Of a stretch of 62,810 nt of DNA, positions 8,325-18,682 are shown piece after piece; the stretch's first letter is position 1; each line of letters opens with the position of its first letter. The notes beneath the pieces were generated by a model. The model was not told the DNA's origin and made no database searches. It saw only the letters and a list, made by a program, of their open reading frames with translations. The stretch spans positions 1 through 62,810 of the IMG/VR virus record IMGVR_UViG_3300042475_003206. One strand, given 5' to 3'. Source of the stretch: a virus. The position numbers and the translations under genes are program-made.

Positions 8325-11300
8325 ATGCCAAAATCATATAGAATAAGAACCGAAGTTGGTATTGATAAGTATATCAATGTAAACTTAGAACAAGATTGGG
8401 AATCTTTAGAAATACTTTCTTTAAAAATTTTATCAAATGATATATATACAAGATTTTGTGCGGATTACGGTATTGTTACGGGTAGAGTTTTTGTAAATAA
8501 CGGTTTTGGTTTACCAAATGCAAAAGTTTCTGTTTTTATTCCTTTAGAACCTACAGACGAATTAGATCCTGTTATTAACGAACTTTATCCTTTTAAAACT
8601 ATTTCAGATACCACTGAAGAAGGTTATAGATACAACTTACTCCCAAAATTGCCATCATATAACGGACACACATCTACCGGATCTTTTCCAAACAAAGGGG
8701 ATGTATTAATGGATGGTTCTTACATTGAGGTTTTTAACAAATACTATAGATTTACCGTAACAACAAATGATAGTGGTGATTTTATGATTTTTGGGGTTCC
8801 AGTTGGAACACAAACAATAGTAATGGATATTGATTTATCTGATATTGGTTGTTTTTCTCTTTCACCACAAGACTTAATACAACAAGGTTTAGCGACAGAA
8901 ACGCAAGTAAATGGTGCCAGATTTAAATCCTCAACTAATTTAAGAGAATTACCACAAATTAAAAATTTAGTATTTGATGTTGATGTTAGACCATTTTGGG
9001 GTGACGCAGATCTTTGTCAAATTGGTATTACAAGAGTGGATTTTGATTTAACAAAACAAGCAAATATTAATATACAACCTACCTCAATATTCATGGGGTC
9101 TATTATTTCTACAACAGATGATGATGCGTTAAAGGTTGGTTGTAAACCAAAAAACAATACGGGTAATCTTTGTGAGTTAGTTTCTGGTCCTGGTGAAATA
9201 AGTGCAATACGACAAACCATATTTTCCGATAATAATGGATTGCCGATATTAGAAAAATATGAAATAGAAGAGGGAGGAAAAGTAATTGATGGTGACGGAA
9301 CATATTTGTTAAATGTTCCAATGAATATGGATTACGTTTTTACAAACGAATTTGGACAACAAATAATATCTAATGACCCTAAAAAAGGAATTCCAACAAC
9401 AGGTAAATATAGGTTTAAGTTTAGATGGCAAAATGAACAAGGACTACAAAGTAGTTTTTTAAAGGCAGACTTTTTGGTTCCAAACGTAAAAGAATATGGA
9501 TGGACATCTTCCGGTACTGATCCATTTACAAATAATCAATCATCGGTTTACAACTATCCCACAATTCCAATTGGGCAAACATCAGGAACAACGGTGCCAT
9601 TTTTTATTAATTTTGGTTTATCCGTTTTAAATACGATAAACGTAGAATCATATCAAATTTTAATTAATGGTCAACCATATATTGGAACTTTAAACTCAAT
9701 ACCAATATTGGTCGGAGACACATTTCAAATTATTGCAACCCCAGTGGACTCAACTCAAGTTCAAAACATATCGTTTACGCAGTATCCACAACCATTATTT
9801 GAATTGTATAAATCATATGCGTTTACAACAGATTGGGATGATTATGTAAATGTTACAGAGGCGATTAATTGTGAAGATACTTTTTATGCTTTTGGTTATA
9901 ATAAAGTTTACACTACCGCCATGTTTTTGGATCGATATAAAAATGGGATAGGAAGAGCGAGACACTTAGGTATAAAAGAAATTGACAATAGATCGTGTAA
10001 ATCAAATACTAACACGTTTCCAGTAAACGACATAATTAGAAATTTTGATTTTATATTCTTCGTATTCAACATATTGATTAACATATTAACATTTCCAATC
10101 TTAACACTTTTATTTGTTGCGCATTTAATCGCATTTATGTGGCCTATATTAAAATATGTTCTTATTGCATTGGGAATTTATTTAACCTATGACGCTGTTG
10201 TGTCGGGACTTCAAGCGTTCCAAACGGGAGCTGCGGCCATAAACGCCGGACTTGGTATACTAAGTATTGGACTTGGTGTTGTTGTTAATGCTGGATTCTT
10301 AGGGGAAACAATACGATTAATATTATGGGGTTTTGCTCAGATTGCAATTGCGGCGTTTAAAATAGCGTTAGCCGCAGCATTTACTGCATTTGCAGTACTT
10401 GCGGCGATTAAAGTTAAAGGATTCCCAAGAATTGGTCTACCAATGATTGCATATCCTGATTGCACTAGTTGTGATTGTGATTGTAAAAACGCGGAATTAG
10501 ATGATGATTTTGACACAAACTCAGTTCAGAATGAAATTACAGCCGCGGCGCAAGGAGGATCTTCAAGTTTTTATGACATGACATTAATTCCTGCAAATTC
10601 AGTAATAGCCCCAATTAACTCTGCTGGATCCTACGAATTATCACACCCTAATTTAAATAAAAACTCAGACAACGATGAACCATACCCATGCTTTCCACCA
10701 CCATTAACAGGGCCATATAAAAGTTTGGGAACTTTAATTGGTGATCAAGATATAAACCAAGACTTAGCAATTCAGGCTTCTTTAGATTATAGAAGAATAG
10801 TTTCGGGGTATGATGTCTTATCTTCAACCAATCCAAATAGATTATATCAAAATGAAAAATATCTTTTACATGCTCCACAACCATTCCTATGGTCCGCAGA
10901 TAAAGATGGTTTGTTTGCGAGTAATTCTGATGAGAGATACTTTGCGTATCCAATAGACCCAACTTTCCCACAAAGATTAAATGACTTTAACCTAAGGAAT
11001 AAATATTTTAACTCAGGTGGACAAGTAAATCAAATTGAAACAACAATTAATCAAACTTCAGGATCAACACCATTTTTAGACCAAGTTGTTGTTGTTTTAA
11101 TGAACCCTGGAACATCATCTCAAATTGGTGTTGGTAATCTATGTTCGTTCCAAGACCCAAATTTTACAGACCCACTATCACCTAATCGATTAATAAACCT
11201 AACGGGGGCAACATTAAATCAATTTGGAACAAACGCAATTACTGGTACCACATTAACAGGTCAAACAACTGTTACCATAAATTATGCAGATCCGACTTCC

Positions 11301-13973
11301 CAGACGAACTCATTATCAAGTCAAGTAGTCCTTAATTTACCACAAGTTAGTCAATTATCAGTTTCAGGTAATAGTAGTGTGGAACAAGCTTATCTACAAT
11401 ACCCAACCGATGTTGAGTATTTTCAACTTATAACAGGTTTAACGGTAAGTAATTTCTTAACTTTACAAAATACAACAGCTATATCGGCTTACTTTCCAAG
11501 TGGGTATTTGTCATACGACATTAGATATTTAAGACCGGGATGTCCTGTGTCATCACCTAACTTTGCTATGGGAACCATTAGTGATGTAATAACAAAGGTT
11601 AATAACTATCAAGGTTTAGAAGTCTGTATTTTTGTTAGAGGTGTTGATGCGTTTACCCAAAAACAAACGGTTAAATATGATTTATCTAAAATATTTGGTT
11701 ACACATCGTTAAATAATAGTGTTAGTATTGAAGGATCTTACTATATAAATCAACCAATACAGGGTTATACCATTTTTGCTTCAGGTGATAAACCTGTTAG
11801 TCACGTAAGTGCTACTAATAACGTATCTAACTTATATTTCCCTTCATTTACATTTACACCTGACGCTCCAAGTTTTAGTGCTTTTACATCTACTTTACCC
11901 TATTTTTATTTATGCACCGACGATACTTTATTATCGGGTATTGGTAACTATAGTCCGCTTGGAGGATCACCACCACCAAGTAACTGGCAAACATCATTAC
12001 AACTAACAGTTGGTGGTAATTTAACAAATTTAATTAGTGGAACAAATTATACGTTCCCCCCATTAGTTGCTGGGGCTTATGTTGGTGGTAGCGCATTTTT
12101 AGCTTGGAATTTAAATCAATCTACATTTACTAAAATAATTAAAACTGATAATATTAATACAAATACAACAAATTGTCCTGGTGGGTGTGATCAAAATTGT
12201 CAAGAAAAAGAATACTATAATAATTGTGATGGGTGGTTTAACAATCCATCAGTTGGGGGTAACCTTTCGGCGTTATATTCACCAGCTTATTATAGATATG
12301 GATTAACAGGTGTCCAATTCCAACACACTAATCTTGTAATGAGAAGTGATAGGTTACCAACATCAACTAAAATAGAAAATGGTGTTGAGTCTCATACAGG
12401 ATATGGTCTTCATCAAAATAATAATTTTGCTATTTATGCTGATACCGGTCTTCAGACAGAACCTACAATATCTGCAGGTGGCGATTTACCAAGTGGAGAT
12501 TCATATGATGAAGACCCAATAACATTTGGATTGACAGAAACATTAACTTGTGAAGGTATGGTTCCTTTAGAGTGTTATAGTGGTTCAGGATCAAATGTTG
12601 GTATTTTACCTGCAGGGTCATGTTCTGTTCCTGCAAATAGAATGATAAATGGTTGTTATTGTTTATTAAATAAAACATACTTAGCCCAATTTGATGACGA
12701 CGCAAGATTATTTTTAGAATGGAAAGTTAGGTTTACTATGAACTTTGCCGCTTGTAGAGGAGTATTTGCTCAAACATTCCAAAACAATTGGATTAACGGA
12801 GTATTATATATGTTTAGCTTTAACAAAAGAACAACACTTGGTCTATTACAAGAACCCACATATAACTACTGTAAAGATGTGATCGTTTTTAATGAGTTAA
12901 GAAATATATTTTTTTATAGATCTTCACCTTGGAATGGTGTGACACAAAATTTTATAGGAAAAAACTCCCCAACAATTTCACCATTAATACCCGCTAGTAT
13001 TGCTAATGATTTTCCAGGAACAGGATATAACAAAAAACAAATACAGTTTCCAACGACCGTTGTTGATTTAGGGCCTAGAGATAGTTTTATTAATGAAATT
13101 TGTTGTTCAGCTGGCGAAAATGGTTTTGGTTCGTATTATTCTGACCAAATTAAATCGACCTCATATCAAGATAATTCTGATATTGTTCAGCTTGGTTTTT
13201 TATCTAGAATTCTAAACGAAGGTGTTAGACAAAGAATAATACCAATTTCTAATGGAGGAAATAATAGTGAGGGTAAGGGAATCGTACAATTCTTTAATAG
13301 CACTAGAGGTGGATACAGAATTGATGGCGATTGGTCTCAAATGTTATCAATAAATTCAGAATGGAAAGTTTTACCTTTTATCACCGAAAATATCCCTAGT
13401 AACCAATATATTTATTTTGGAGATAATCAAAACGGAATACCAAACTCAATCCAACCTGACGATATTAAACCAATAATGGGGTTATTCTTTACCGCTAGTA
13501 CACCTGATATAAGATATAGAAAAATAATGTCACCTGGAATTGAAACATATAACTTTAGTCCTTTATTAGAACAAAAATTTGGTTATCCAAAGTCACAAAA
13601 CGTGCCACATTATAAGTGGTCAATTACACTTCCCACAACATATGCCGGAACCGCAAACATTTTTGGATCTGAGGATAATAATTGGTATACAGATGCAATA
13701 CCAGGTCAAGGATTTTTTATGAAAAAATATCAAGATTTGGATTTCATATCCCCTAATGAAAAATATCAAACAAGTTTAACCCAAGTTGGATATCTTGCAA
13801 GTTTTGATATTAATGGAGACCCACTCCCAATCACCATTCCTGCTCCTGCCACAGGAGCACCTGGATCATCACCTATTGTAGTAGGAGCTCCTTACCACTT
13901 CTACTTTGGATTAAATAATGGAAAAACAGCCATTAATAGGTTTTATAAACTTTATGTCCCCACAGTAGAATAA
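8325..13973 (+). CDS. Giant tail or baseplate protein with hydrophobic core
   Basis: The largest gene, 1,882 residues, in the baseplate block. The N-terminus has a beta-sandwich-like segment (YGIVTGRVFVNNGFGLPNAK, with VPVGTQTIVMDID near residue 165) resembling carboxypeptidase-regulatory-like domains. A long beta-rich stretch follows. Residues about 573-694 are extremely hydrophobic, with room for about four membrane helices (FIFFVFNILINILTFPILTL through AAAFTAFAVLAAI), and end in a cysteine cluster CTSCDCDC. The remaining 1,150 residues are Asn/Thr/Ser-rich with many aromatic residues, as in fibre or tailspike-like proteins. A structural role is sure from context; a role in host-envelope insertion is inference. 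I know no named family for the whole protein. Confidence 0.82.
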   Translation: MPKSYRIRTEVGIDKYINVNLEQDWESLEILSLKILSNDIYTRFCADYGIVTGRVFVNNGFGLPNAKVSVFIPLEPTDELDPVINELYPFKTISDTTEEGYRYNLLPKLPSYNGHTSTGSFPNKGDVLMDGSYIEVFNKYYRFTVTTNDSGDFMIFGVPVGTQTIVMDIDLSDIGCFSLSPQDLIQQGLATETQVNGARFKSSTNLRELPQIKNLVFDVDVRPFWGDADLCQIGITRVDFDLTKQANINIQPTSIFMGSIISTTDDDALKVGCKPKNNTGNLCELVSGPGEISAIRQTIFSDNNGLPILEKYEIEEGGKVIDGDGTYLLNVPMNMDYVFTNEFGQQIISNDPKKGIPTTGKYRFKFRWQNEQGLQSSFLKADFLVPNVKEYGWTSSGTDPFTNNQSSVYNYPTIPIGQTSGTTVPFFINFGLSVLNTINVESYQILINGQPYIGTLNSIPILVGDTFQIIATPVDSTQVQNISFTQYPQPLFELYKSYAFTTDWDDYVNVTEAINCEDTFYAFGYNKVYTTAMFLDRYKNGIGRARHLGIKEIDNRSCKSNTNTFPVNDIIRNFDFIFFVFNILINILTFPILTLLFVAHLIAFMWPILKYVLIALGIYLTYDAVVSGLQAFQTGAAAINAGLGILSIGLGVVVNAGFLGETIRLILWGFAQIAIAAFKIALAAAFTAFAVLAAIKVKGFPRIGLPMIAYPDCTSCDCDCKNAELDDDFDTNSVQNEITAAAQGGSSSFYDMTLIPANSVIAPINSAGSYELSHPNLNKNSDNDEPYPCFPPPLTGPYKSLGTLIGDQDINQDLAIQASLDYRRIVSGYDVLSSTNPNRLYQNEKYLLHAPQPFLWSADKDGLFASNSDERYFAYPIDPTFPQRLNDFNLRNKYFNSGGQVNQIETTINQTSGSTPFLDQVVVVLMNPGTSSQIGVGNLCSFQDPNFTDPLSPNRLINLTGATLNQFGTNAITGTTLTGQTTVTINYADPTSQTNSLSSQVVLNLPQVSQLSVSGNSSVEQAYLQYPTDVEYFQLITGLTVSNFLTLQNTTAISAYFPSGYLSYDIRYLRPGCPVSSPNFAMGTISDVITKVNNYQGLEVCIFVRGVDAFTQKQTVKYDLSKIFGYTSLNNSVSIEGSYYINQPIQGYTIFASGDKPVSHVSATNNVSNLYFPSFTFTPDAPSFSAFTSTLPYFYLCTDDTLLSGIGNYSPLGGSPPPSNWQTSLQLTVGGNLTNLISGTNYTFPPLVAGAYVGGSAFLAWNLNQSTFTKIIKTDNINTNTTNCPGGCDQNCQEKEYYNNCDGWFNNPSVGGNLSALYSPAYYRYGLTGVQFQHTNLVMRSDRLPTSTKIENGVESHTGYGLHQNNNFAIYADTGLQTEPTISAGGDLPSGDSYDEDPITFGLTETLTCEGMVPLECYSGSGSNVGILPAGSCSVPANRMINGCYCLLNKTYLAQFDDDARLFLEWKVRFTMNFAACRGVFAQTFQNNWINGVLYMFSFNKRTTLGLLQEPTYNYCKDVIVFNELRNIFFYRSSPWNGVTQNFIGKNSPTISPLIPASIANDFPGTGYNKKQIQFPTTVVDLGPRDSFINEICCSAGENGFGSYYSDQIKSTSYQDNSDIVQLGFLSRILNEGVRQRIIPISNGGNNSEGKGIVQFFNSTRGGYRIDGDWSQMLSINSEWKVLPFITENIPSNQYIYFGDNQNGIPNSIQPDDIKPIMGLFFTASTPDIRYRKIMSPGIETYNFSPLLEQKFGYPKSQNVPHYKWSITLPTTYAGTANIFGSEDNNWYTDAIPGQGFFMKKYQDLDFISPNEKYQTSLTQVGYLASFDINGDPLPITIPAPATGAPGSSPIVVGAPYHFYFGLNNGKTAINRFYKLYVPTVE

Positions 13974-13974
13974 T

Positions 13975-15777
13975 ATGGAAATAAATCCTACAACAAGAAT
14001 AATTGAGTCGACACAGAGATATAAGGGGGCCCCAAAACAGGACCAACAACTTAATATTCCTTTAGTCCAAACACAGAAAGAACTTATTGAGTTTGATAGA
14101 AGTGTTGATTTAAGTCTTTCTACCGTTTTTGATGAGGAAAGACAGTTATCTTTTACTTTTAGACCTGTTTGTAAATTTATGATGGTTTTTGAAAACGCAT
14201 ATACAGGGTCAACCGTATACCCACCATTTAGGGATAATTTATATTATACAAATGCAATTAAAAATGCCTCTTCATACTATCCCTCAGGAAACGTTCCATC
14301 AGTCCCACCACAACCAATTAATCCAAATATACCTTGGGATGGATTTCCACAATACCCTGAGTTTGATTTAATAAGAACAGACAATGATGTTTCAGGGTAT
14401 ACGATTGGAAATGGAAGACATTTAGATTTTAAATCAGTAAGTGCTACAACATATAATTGGTCACATTATTTAAGTTATGCATTTGCAAATGAATACAATA
14501 AGAAATTATACGCAATAGAACCTAATACAAATATTTCTTGGAATTGGACAGCATCGGACGGAATACCATATGTAATATTGTTTGGTTCGGATCAAACAAC
14601 AAGATTTATTAGTTTTAAATGTCCGGTAACACATGGTTTGTCCGCTGGAGAATTTGTATTACTATCCACAAACTATAATGGGAATTCATTTTTCCAAGTG
14701 TCAAGTTTAGGGGACGGAGGAGCAGGATCTGAAAATTATATTTTTAATGTTCGTAATGTTGGATATACAGGATCAACATTTTTAACTCTAAGTCAGGGAA
14801 CATTTAAAAGGGTTTTAATTCCAGCAAACTCCGCAGATACTATTAGTGAGTATTATGTTAGAAAACATAAAATATTAACAAATTCAGAATGTGCGGTATT
14901 AGTAAATGCTGGATATGAACAAAATGTTTATAATAATAAACAAAAATGTGAAATAAAAGAATTAACTCCTAATCAAATAAAAAGAACATCAGTTAAAGAA
15001 GGATCAAGATCTTATAGTCTGTCTTTTAATTGTGATGTTAATACACAAACACTTTTAGATAATCAAAAAAGACCAATTAGTCAATTATATTTTACAACAC
15101 TTTGGAGGGGTTATTTTGGATGGACACAAAAATTAAAACAAGGTTGGCATTTTAACACCTATTTAGATAAAAATAAACCTCAGATTTGGTGGGATCAAAA
15201 TAATGTAAACTCAAACACAATAATAAATCAAAGTCAATATAATTCTTTATTGGGTAACGGTCCATTTTTTTATAACGATTTTTTAGTTAGCGGGGACACA
15301 ATAGATGGTGATTTTTGTGAATGGAATAATTTTGAACAATTAGAAAGAGTTATATCAGAATATCAACATAAAATAACCTACAATAATAGTTGGTTCACTT
15401 TATCTGCTACAACACAAGATTATTATAATACTTATGGTTATTTTTACCAACCACACAAAGCAATACAAATCAGATCTTTTTCTGATTACATTGAAGAAGG
15501 TGATAGTCTAAATGTTGTTGGCATTCCTGACTATTCTTATTACTCAACAACTAACGCACTTTTTAGGTGGAAAGACTTATACCCATATGGTTTTATAGAC
15601 ACCGATGGAATTGGGGTTGATTATCCCTATTTAAATGATGCTCATTACCCATTTTTAAATTCAATTTTTAGAATTACACCAGAAACTTACAACATACCAA
15701 GTGACTATGGTTTGTCAGGGGCAGTCCCAATAAACATAAATACAATACCAGAACCTATCGTTGATGATTGCGAATAG
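13975..15777 (+). CDS. Baseplate or tail structural protein, unknown
   Basis: 600 residues starting one base after the giant gene's stop. No signal peptide or membrane segment. It is rich in Tyr, Asn and Trp with short beta-prone runs (FSLTFRP-like, YIFNVRNVGYTGSTFLTLSQ), and ends acidic (PEPIVDDCE). It overlaps the next gene by 17 bases, showing tight coupling in the tail operon. Probable structural part of the baseplate periphery by position and composition; I do not recognise a family. Confidence 0.82.
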   Translation: MEINPTTRIIESTQRYKGAPKQDQQLNIPLVQTQKELIEFDRSVDLSLSTVFDEERQLSFTFRPVCKFMMVFENAYTGSTVYPPFRDNLYYTNAIKNASSYYPSGNVPSVPPQPINPNIPWDGFPQYPEFDLIRTDNDVSGYTIGNGRHLDFKSVSATTYNWSHYLSYAFANEYNKKLYAIEPNTNISWNWTASDGIPYVILFGSDQTTRFISFKCPVTHGLSAGEFVLLSTNYNGNSFFQVSSLGDGGAGSENYIFNVRNVGYTGSTFLTLSQGTFKRVLIPANSADTISEYYVRKHKILTNSECAVLVNAGYEQNVYNNKQKCEIKELTPNQIKRTSVKEGSRSYSLSFNCDVNTQTLLDNQKRPISQLYFTTLWRGYFGWTQKLKQGWHFNTYLDKNKPQIWWDQNNVNSNTIINQSQYNSLLGNGPFFYNDFLVSGDTIDGDFCEWNNFEQLERVISEYQHKITYNNSWFTLSATTQDYYNTYGYFYQPHKAIQIRSFSDYIEEGDSLNVVGIPDYSYYSTTNALFRWKDLYPYGFIDTDGIGVDYPYLNDAHYPFLNSIFRITPETYNIPSDYGLSGAVPININTIPEPIVDDCE

Positions 15778-16570
15778 AATTAAAATAGTAAAAAATGATA
15801 TTAACAAGTTTGTAAATATTCCTGTTAACATGCAGTGGGATTTTATGGGTCGTGATGATAGTATTTCCGAATATGAAACAAAGGCGATTAAAGAGGTTAC
15901 CGGAATTGCTGCAGATTTTGAAGTTGCTAGATTTTCTAATAATATTTTTCAAAACTTTAATACCGACATAAATTATGAATTTAATTTTTATGATGATACA
16001 GCTCCAATAACCGCAAATACAATTGGTAATTGGTCTAGCACTTATTTAAATGAAGGATTTTCCGTACAAGACATTTATTATTTTTCAAAACCTTTTACTA
16101 AATCATTCTTCAAGTTAGATTTTTATGACACACCAGACGAACTAACACAACAACTATATCTTTCAATAATTTTGCCCATACAACAAGGTCTCACACAAAG
16201 TGTTTTATTATCTCCTATTCTACCACAAGTCCAAATTAAAAAACCAACAATGGTTTTAGATAGTATTGGAGCAGATAAAGAAGGTTTTTATATTTATTGG
16301 TTAAGAAGCAAAAACTTTATTGATGTGTCTAAATTTTATATGACAGCTAAGTTTTTTAATGCAAGACTTGGAATTTTTAAACAAATGACTAACACAAGAC
16401 AAGATTTAATTACTCCAAACAAATTTCAATTCAATAATGCCGATTACCTTTATTATAGGGTGGATTTAAATTATCCTAATAAAACTTACGAAGTGATTTC
16501 TACCTCAACTCAACTTAGAGTTGGAGATAGTATATCACCGATAATCTGGTACGAATATGTAAACCCATAA
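15761..16570 (+). CDS. Tail or baseplate protein, unknown
   Basis: 269 residues; start either at 15761 or at the second ATG at 15764, both inside the previous gene. The N-terminus (IKIVKNDINKFVNIPVNMQW) is followed by beta-prone segments, and the C-terminus ends in SISPIIWYEYVNP. Its last base is the first base of the next gene's ATG (TAATG), so translation is probably coupled. No known domain is visible. A baseplate part by context. Confidence 0.8.
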   Translation: MMIANRIKIVKNDINKFVNIPVNMQWDFMGRDDSISEYETKAIKEVTGIAADFEVARFSNNIFQNFNTDINYEFNFYDDTAPITANTIGNWSSTYLNEGFSVQDIYYFSKPFTKSFFKLDFYDTPDELTQQLYLSIILPIQQGLTQSVLLSPILPQVQIKKPTMVLDSIGADKEGFYIYWLRSKNFIDVSKFYMTAKFFNARLGIFKQMTNTRQDLITPNKFQFNNADYLYYRVDLNYPNKTYEVISTSTQLRVGDSISPIIWYEYVNP

Positions 16571-17745
16571 TGGAATCTACTGACTATAAGTTTATTATAT
16601 CACCTGAAAATGTAAAAAGTGATCTTACTTTTGTAGGTTTTACTGGTGAAACTGATATTACAAATTTTATAGACCCTTGTTGTCTTACAAATTCAACACA
16701 AACTTTATCTGACATTGGACAAACAGGTGTTTATCTTCCTATGTCTTATATTTTAAGTGGAAACACAGGTGGAACATCATTTTTAACGGGACTTTCTGTT
16801 AATATAATGATAACGGAATCTGCGGTAGATATCGGATATTATTCTCCTTTTGATGGGATGATAATACAAGCTGACGTTTTAAATAATTTTATCGCCACTG
16901 CCGACACAATTAATCCATATACTTATGTTTTTTATAATACATCTGATTTAGAACTTATTAAGTTTTTGAGTTTGGTTACATTCACATTAGATTGGGGTGA
17001 TGGATCACCAACTCAGGTAGTTTTAGGTATTACACCAATAACTCACACTTACCCGACAGCACAAAATAATTATACAATAACATTAACCGCCAATTCGCCT
17101 TGGGGTATATCAAAGGTTCAAAAACCAATTTTAACTCCATTCACAAATGTGACAATACCAAACCCACAGGGATCTATAACATTCTTTTCGGCGTCAGGTA
17201 GTTGGACTGGAACACCTGTTAGTTATGATTATATTTTTACGGGAGATTCAAACACTAATATTAATGATTATTATTCATTTAATAATACAACAGTTCCATT
17301 TCCAATTACAGGTTTTACGGAATCTAATTTAAATGACTTGGCACAATTTGGACCTAAAATTAATTTAGTTGGTGGTAAATTTAAATTGGGTGTTCAGGTA
17401 ACAGGAACAACAGGTGGAGTTGGAACTTTTTATGGTGTTGATCCATCAGGAACTTATACCGCATATACAATTAACGACATGATTTATCACGACTATGAAG
17501 ATTATACAATTTATGTTGTAGATTCTTATGGGTTTTTACCGGGAGAAATTGTGATGACAGGAATAACAAAAGATGAGGGATTATTAAACGTAATCGATCA
17601 GGGAGAGATAATTACAGACGTTTATATTGAAAGAGGAAAAAATACTCCACTAGAAAATATAATGAGATTAGGAGAAGTTGATAACGTTGGCGACTTAGAA
17701 AAATACGGATACAAATATTTTAAGGTTGAAAAAATATCAACTTAA
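16570..17745 (+). CDS. Tail protein with PKD-like immunoglobulin domain
   Basis: 391 residues. Around residues 138-180 there is a clear PKD-type pattern: FTLDWGDGSPTQ, then THTYPTAQNNYTITLTA, where WGDG and the tyrosine before the thread-like strand are the family hallmarks. Such Ig-like folds are common add-ons of phage tails and bind sugars or stiffen fibres. The rest is beta-rich. The C-terminus (MRLGEVDNVGDLEKYGYKYF) is charged. It is followed by a promoter-like element, so it may end a transcription unit. Confidence 0.8.
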   Translation: MESTDYKFIISPENVKSDLTFVGFTGETDITNFIDPCCLTNSTQTLSDIGQTGVYLPMSYILSGNTGGTSFLTGLSVNIMITESAVDIGYYSPFDGMIIQADVLNNFIATADTINPYTYVFYNTSDLELIKFLSLVTFTLDWGDGSPTQVVLGITPITHTYPTAQNNYTITLTANSPWGISKVQKPILTPFTNVTIPNPQGSITFFSASGSWTGTPVSYDYIFTGDSNTNINDYYSFNNTTVPFPITGFTESNLNDLAQFGPKINLVGGKFKLGVQVTGTTGGVGTFYGVDPSGTYTAYTINDMIYHDYEDYTIYVVDSYGFLPGEIVMTGITKDEGLLNVIDQGEIITDVYIERGKNTPLENIMRLGEVDNVGDLEKYGYKYFKVEKIST

Positions 17746-17746
17746 A

Positions 17747-17753
17747 TATTTAT
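17747..17753 (+). promoter_or_regulatory. TATTTAT element upstream of 17777
   Basis: The motif begins 1 base after the preceding TAA stop and lies 23 bases before the ATG at 17777. An AAAGG stretch follows it and could serve as a ribosome-binding site. Confidence 0.4.
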
Positions 17754-17776
17754 AAACAAAGGTAAAAAATTAAAAT

Positions 17777-18682
17777 ATGGCAACAGGAAATTATGGAACT
17801 ATAAGACCGGCAGATGTAAGTCCCGAAGACGTGCAAATTGTTATGGTATATACGGAGTCAAGAGATGACACACAAAACTTTGTTTTAACGACATTAAATG
17901 CTCAAGATGTTTTACGACCATACTTTAATAATAATGAAACAGGAGGTAGTAACGTTGAAATTTTAGGTGGTTTATATAATTTAAAACTACCCGCCGATTC
18001 TTTTAACAAACTTGGAATTTATACTTTAATGATACGACCTAACGAGATCAGAACTGTAATTACAGATTGTGGGGTTTTATCGTCTTTACCAAATGTGAAA
18101 GGTATTGTTATTGATTTAAATAATGTTTCTAGTGAATATAAAAATAAATTTGTAAATCAAGGTTTAGTTGGGTTTAGAGTTGAGTATTTAAATTCTGATG
18201 GAACAAAAATACCAAACTTTTTTAGAATAGTTACCTCATCTTTTTATTGTGAACCTGTTGTCCAAAATCTTACAAATACAATACAAAAATCAATAAGATA
18301 TAGATATGTTGAGGGTTCTACCAATTTATTGTTTTGCACTTTATCGCCATCATCATCACCAACAAATAAGCCAAGCGCAACCCCATTTATTGGACAACCT
18401 AACCAAAGTATTATATTAACAAATACTTACTTTAACCCTATTACAACTGAAATTGAAATTGTTGATCAAGACATATCTACCTTAGCAATTGCTCTTTATG
18501 GTAATCAAACCAAATCTATTGAGGATGGTATTTACACTATTTACGATTCTGATAATAATATTTATAAACAATACAATTTGTATGAGATTAAAGACCAATT
18601 TAATAGTCTTCTTTATGAAGTAAGACAAAATCGTGGAGAAAATATAGATTTTTCTAAGGCATTTAATAATATAACCGCTTAA
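17777..18682 (+). CDS. Tail or baseplate protein, unknown
   Basis: 301 residues, mixed alpha/beta composition. The N-terminus (GTIRPADVSPEDVQIVMVYT) and a central compact region (FNKLGIYTLMIRPNEIRTVI) look like an ordered domain. A short SPSSSPTNKPSATP linker near residue 195 separates it from a C-terminal region with YTIYDSDNNIYKQYNLYEIK. The linker resembles the Pro/Thr stalks of the fibre genes downstream. It shares one base with the next start (TAATG). Structural by context; no family recognised. Confidence 0.8.
   Translation: MATGNYGTIRPADVSPEDVQIVMVYTESRDDTQNFVLTTLNAQDVLRPYFNNNETGGSNVEILGGLYNLKLPADSFNKLGIYTLMIRPNEIRTVITDCGVLSSLPNVKGIVIDLNNVSSEYKNKFVNQGLVGFRVEYLNSDGTKIPNFFRIVTSSFYCEPVVQNLTNTIQKSIRYRYVEGSTNLLFCTLSPSSSPTNKPSATPFIGQPNQSIILTNTYFNPITTEIEIVDQDISTLAIALYGNQTKSIEDGIYTIYDSDNNIYKQYNLYEIKDQFNSLLYEVRQNRGENIDFSKAFNNITA

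Noticed and set aside
8281-8325. 14-codon leader peptide before the giant tail gene (MKMGNKLFIKKTIF)
   Set aside because: Although its TAA overlaps the next ATG, such short frames are frequent in AT-rich gaps and it contains the likely promoter element.
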